64,000 bases of DNA. Source: Streptomyces sp. NRRL S-455 (lineage in GTDB: Bacteria > Actinomycetota > Actinomycetes > Streptomycetales > Streptomycetaceae). Positions 62,717 through 64,000 of this stretch are shown one piece after another. Under the pieces are notes generated by a model. It searched no databases. It had not been told where the DNA came from and saw only the letters and a list, made by a program, of their open reading frames with translations. Within the stretch, counting starts at the first letter, position 1; the number at the start of each line of letters is the position of its first letter. The translations under genes and the position numbers were made by a program. The DNA lies in the NCBI RefSeq assembly GCF_000717875.1, contig NZ_JOCT01000008.1, positions 112,741 to 176,740 of the forward strand, in the 5' to 3' direction.

Positions 62717-64000
62717 TTGTCGGGGAATGCGAACAGCGGCGGTGTTCCAGGGATATTGGTGACGGGGCGCTATCGGCTGGTCGAAAGTATCGGCCAGGGG
62801 GGAATGGGGCGGGTGTGGCGAGCCGCCGACGAAATACTCGACCGGCAGGTCGCCGTCAAGGAAATGCGAATCGACGACCTGGACGCGGAGGACAGCGGGA
62901 CACGCCGCGAGCGCACCCTGCGCGAAGCGAGGGCCACCGCCCGGATCGACCACCCCAACGTCGTGCGGGTCTACGACGTGGTCGACGAAGGCGAACGCCT
63001 GTGGATCGTCATGGAGTTGGTCGCGGGCCGCTCCCTCGAAAGGATCCTCGCGCAGGAGGGCCCGCTGAGCACCTGCGAGACGGCCCGGATCGGGCTCGGC
63101 CTGGTCGCGGCGCTCCGGCAGGTCCACGCGGGGGGCGTGCTGCACCGGGACATCAAACCCGGGAACGTGCTGGTGGAAACCGCGGGCGGGGCGGCCGGAT
63201 CCGGACCTGGGGGAGGCGTGGTTTCCGGCCATGGGCCAGGGCTTCGCCGACCGGAACGACGAGTCGTCCTCACGGACTTCGGCATCGCCGCGATCCAGGA
63301 CGCCAAGGCGCTCACCATGGTCGGGATGCTGGTCGGCTCGCCCGACTACATGGCCCCCGAGCGCATCTCCGGCCACCCGCAGGGCCCGCCCTCCGACATC
63401 TGGTCCCTCGGCGCGACGCTCTGCGCCGCGCTGGGCGGCCGTTCCCCCTTCGCCCGCGCCACCACGCTGGCGACCCTGCACGCGGTGCTGTACGAGGAGC
63501 CCGAACTCCCCGCCGCGTCGGGCCCGCTGCGCGACATGCTGACGTCCCTCCTGGCGAAGGACCCGTCGGCCCGCCCGGGTCTGGAGGATCTGGAGGCCGC
63601 CCTGGAGCCGGTGGCGTTTCCACCGCCGACGGCCACGGTCCCCGTGGGGTGGAGCGAGGCGGGGCGCCCGGAACCGGAGTCCGTGCGGGAGCCGGATCCG
63701 GAACCGCCGCCGGAGCCCGTCGTAGTACCGCATCCCCCGCGGCCACCTCTTCCGCAGGACCCCCGCCGACCGGCCACCGTCCGGGAGACGGCACCACACC
63801 GGAACGCGAACCACCCGCCGCCCACACCAGCCCCACCCCCACCAGCCGCGCCCGCACCAGCCCCACCCACGGAAACTGCCGCGAACACCCAGCCTGGCGC
63901 GCCCCGTTCGGCAGACCCTTCCGAACCCGCGGCCGGCCACCGCCCCCGACCCGTCTCCCTCGCCAGGGCTCAGGCGGCCACCGAGTGCAGCCCCCAGCCC
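62717..64000 (+). CDS. Ser/Thr protein kinase (PknB type), cut by the window end
   Basis: The first 428 codons of a receptor-like kinase. The ATP loop is SIGQGGMGRVW with Lys48 (VAVKE); catalytic loop HRDIKPGN with Asp145; DFG Asp187 (TDFGIA); GSPDYMAPE and SDIWSLG follow. Between N150 and D187 there are 36 residues; most relatives have about 13. The insert is Gly/Arg-rich. A long Pro-rich linker follows the kinase domain. I propose TTG at 62717 after GGAGGGGG; GTG at 62759 is the alternative. Confidence 0.85.
   Translation, partial: MSGNANSGGVPGILVTGRYRLVESIGQGGMGRVWRAADEILDRQVAVKEMRIDDLDAEDSGTRRERTLREARATARIDHPNVVRVYDVVDEGERLWIVMELVAGRSLERILAQEGPLSTCETARIGLGLVAALRQVHAGGVLHRDIKPGNVLVETAGGAAGSGPGGGVVSGHGPGLRRPERRVVLTDFGIAAIQDAKALTMVGMLVGSPDYMAPERISGHPQGPPSDIWSLGATLCAALGGRSPFARATTLATLHAVLYEEPELPAASGPLRDMLTSLLAKDPSARPGLEDLEAALEPVAFPPPTATVPVGWSEAGRPEPESVREPDPEPPPEPVVVPHPPRPPLPQDPRRPATVRETAPHRNANHPPPTPAPPPPAAPAPAPPTETAANTQPGAPRSADPSEPAAGHRPRPVSLARAQAATECSPQP

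Overview
The window is high-GC actinobacterial chromosome, almost certainly Streptomyces. Third codon positions are nearly all G or C. GTG starts and ATGA/GTGA coupled overlaps are common. There are Tat signals (one on a lipoprotein with a lipobox), an LPXTG protein, a PknB-type kinase, an iron SOD with a Nur-type operator, and short actinobacterial leader peptides. From memory, the order malQ, pepN, asd, sigma factor, subtilisin, second pepN, DsbA-like, sodF recalls the SCO2649-SCO2633 part of S. coelicolor; I could not check this.

Layout. 0-3.7 kb: LytS-type kinase end, LytTR regulator, DUF485-like protein and SSS symporter, probably one carboxylate-uptake unit. 3.7-5.5 kb: anti-sigma-type ATPase, a 21-bp-spaced repeat array upstream of it, and a decayed HAD dehalogenase. 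5.5-10.6 kb: two secreted alpha/beta hydrolases, a MscS channel and an HNH nuclease. 10.7-16.2 kb: ABC/FtsX exporter with its PadR repressor, then a large secreted GH84-like protein. 16.5-36.4 kb: housekeeping and protease region with malQ, two PepN paralogues, asd, an ECF-type sigma with its membrane partner, a subtilisin, a Nudix protein interrupted by a small repeat, a Tat metallophosphoesterase, an orphan AbiEi/DUF559-type protein and a DsbA-like oxidoreductase.

36.4-48.5 kb is a sugar or polyol catabolic island. One minus-strand operon encodes a binding protein, two permeases, two different ATPases, a DeoR regulator, a 2-hydroxyacid dehydrogenase, an FGGY kinase, a Tat-exported GDPD and a zinc-ribbon protein. 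A divergent unit carries a second FGGY kinase and a histidine phosphatase. 48.5-50.2 kb: a SAM methyltransferase and sodF, whose terminator loop holds the same small repeat as the Nudix gene. 50.3-52.9 kb: a two-gene NLR-like module. A small helical protein ends in, and the NB-ARC/TPR protein begins with, the same Gln-containing motif, which is the layout of bacterial amyloid-signalling cell-death pairs. This is the strongest candidate for an undercharacterised system here.

52.9-60.9 kb: an APC permease, then a sulfonate-type sulfur operon (binding protein, permease, ATPase, LLM monooxygenase, TauD dioxygenase) preceded by a Cys-rich leader peptide and a strong hairpin, and next to it a ROK regulator with its own leader peptide. 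61-64 kb: bioY, an LPXTG protein, and a Ser/Thr kinase running off the end. I saw no tRNA, rRNA, CRISPR array, intact transposase or prophage gene.
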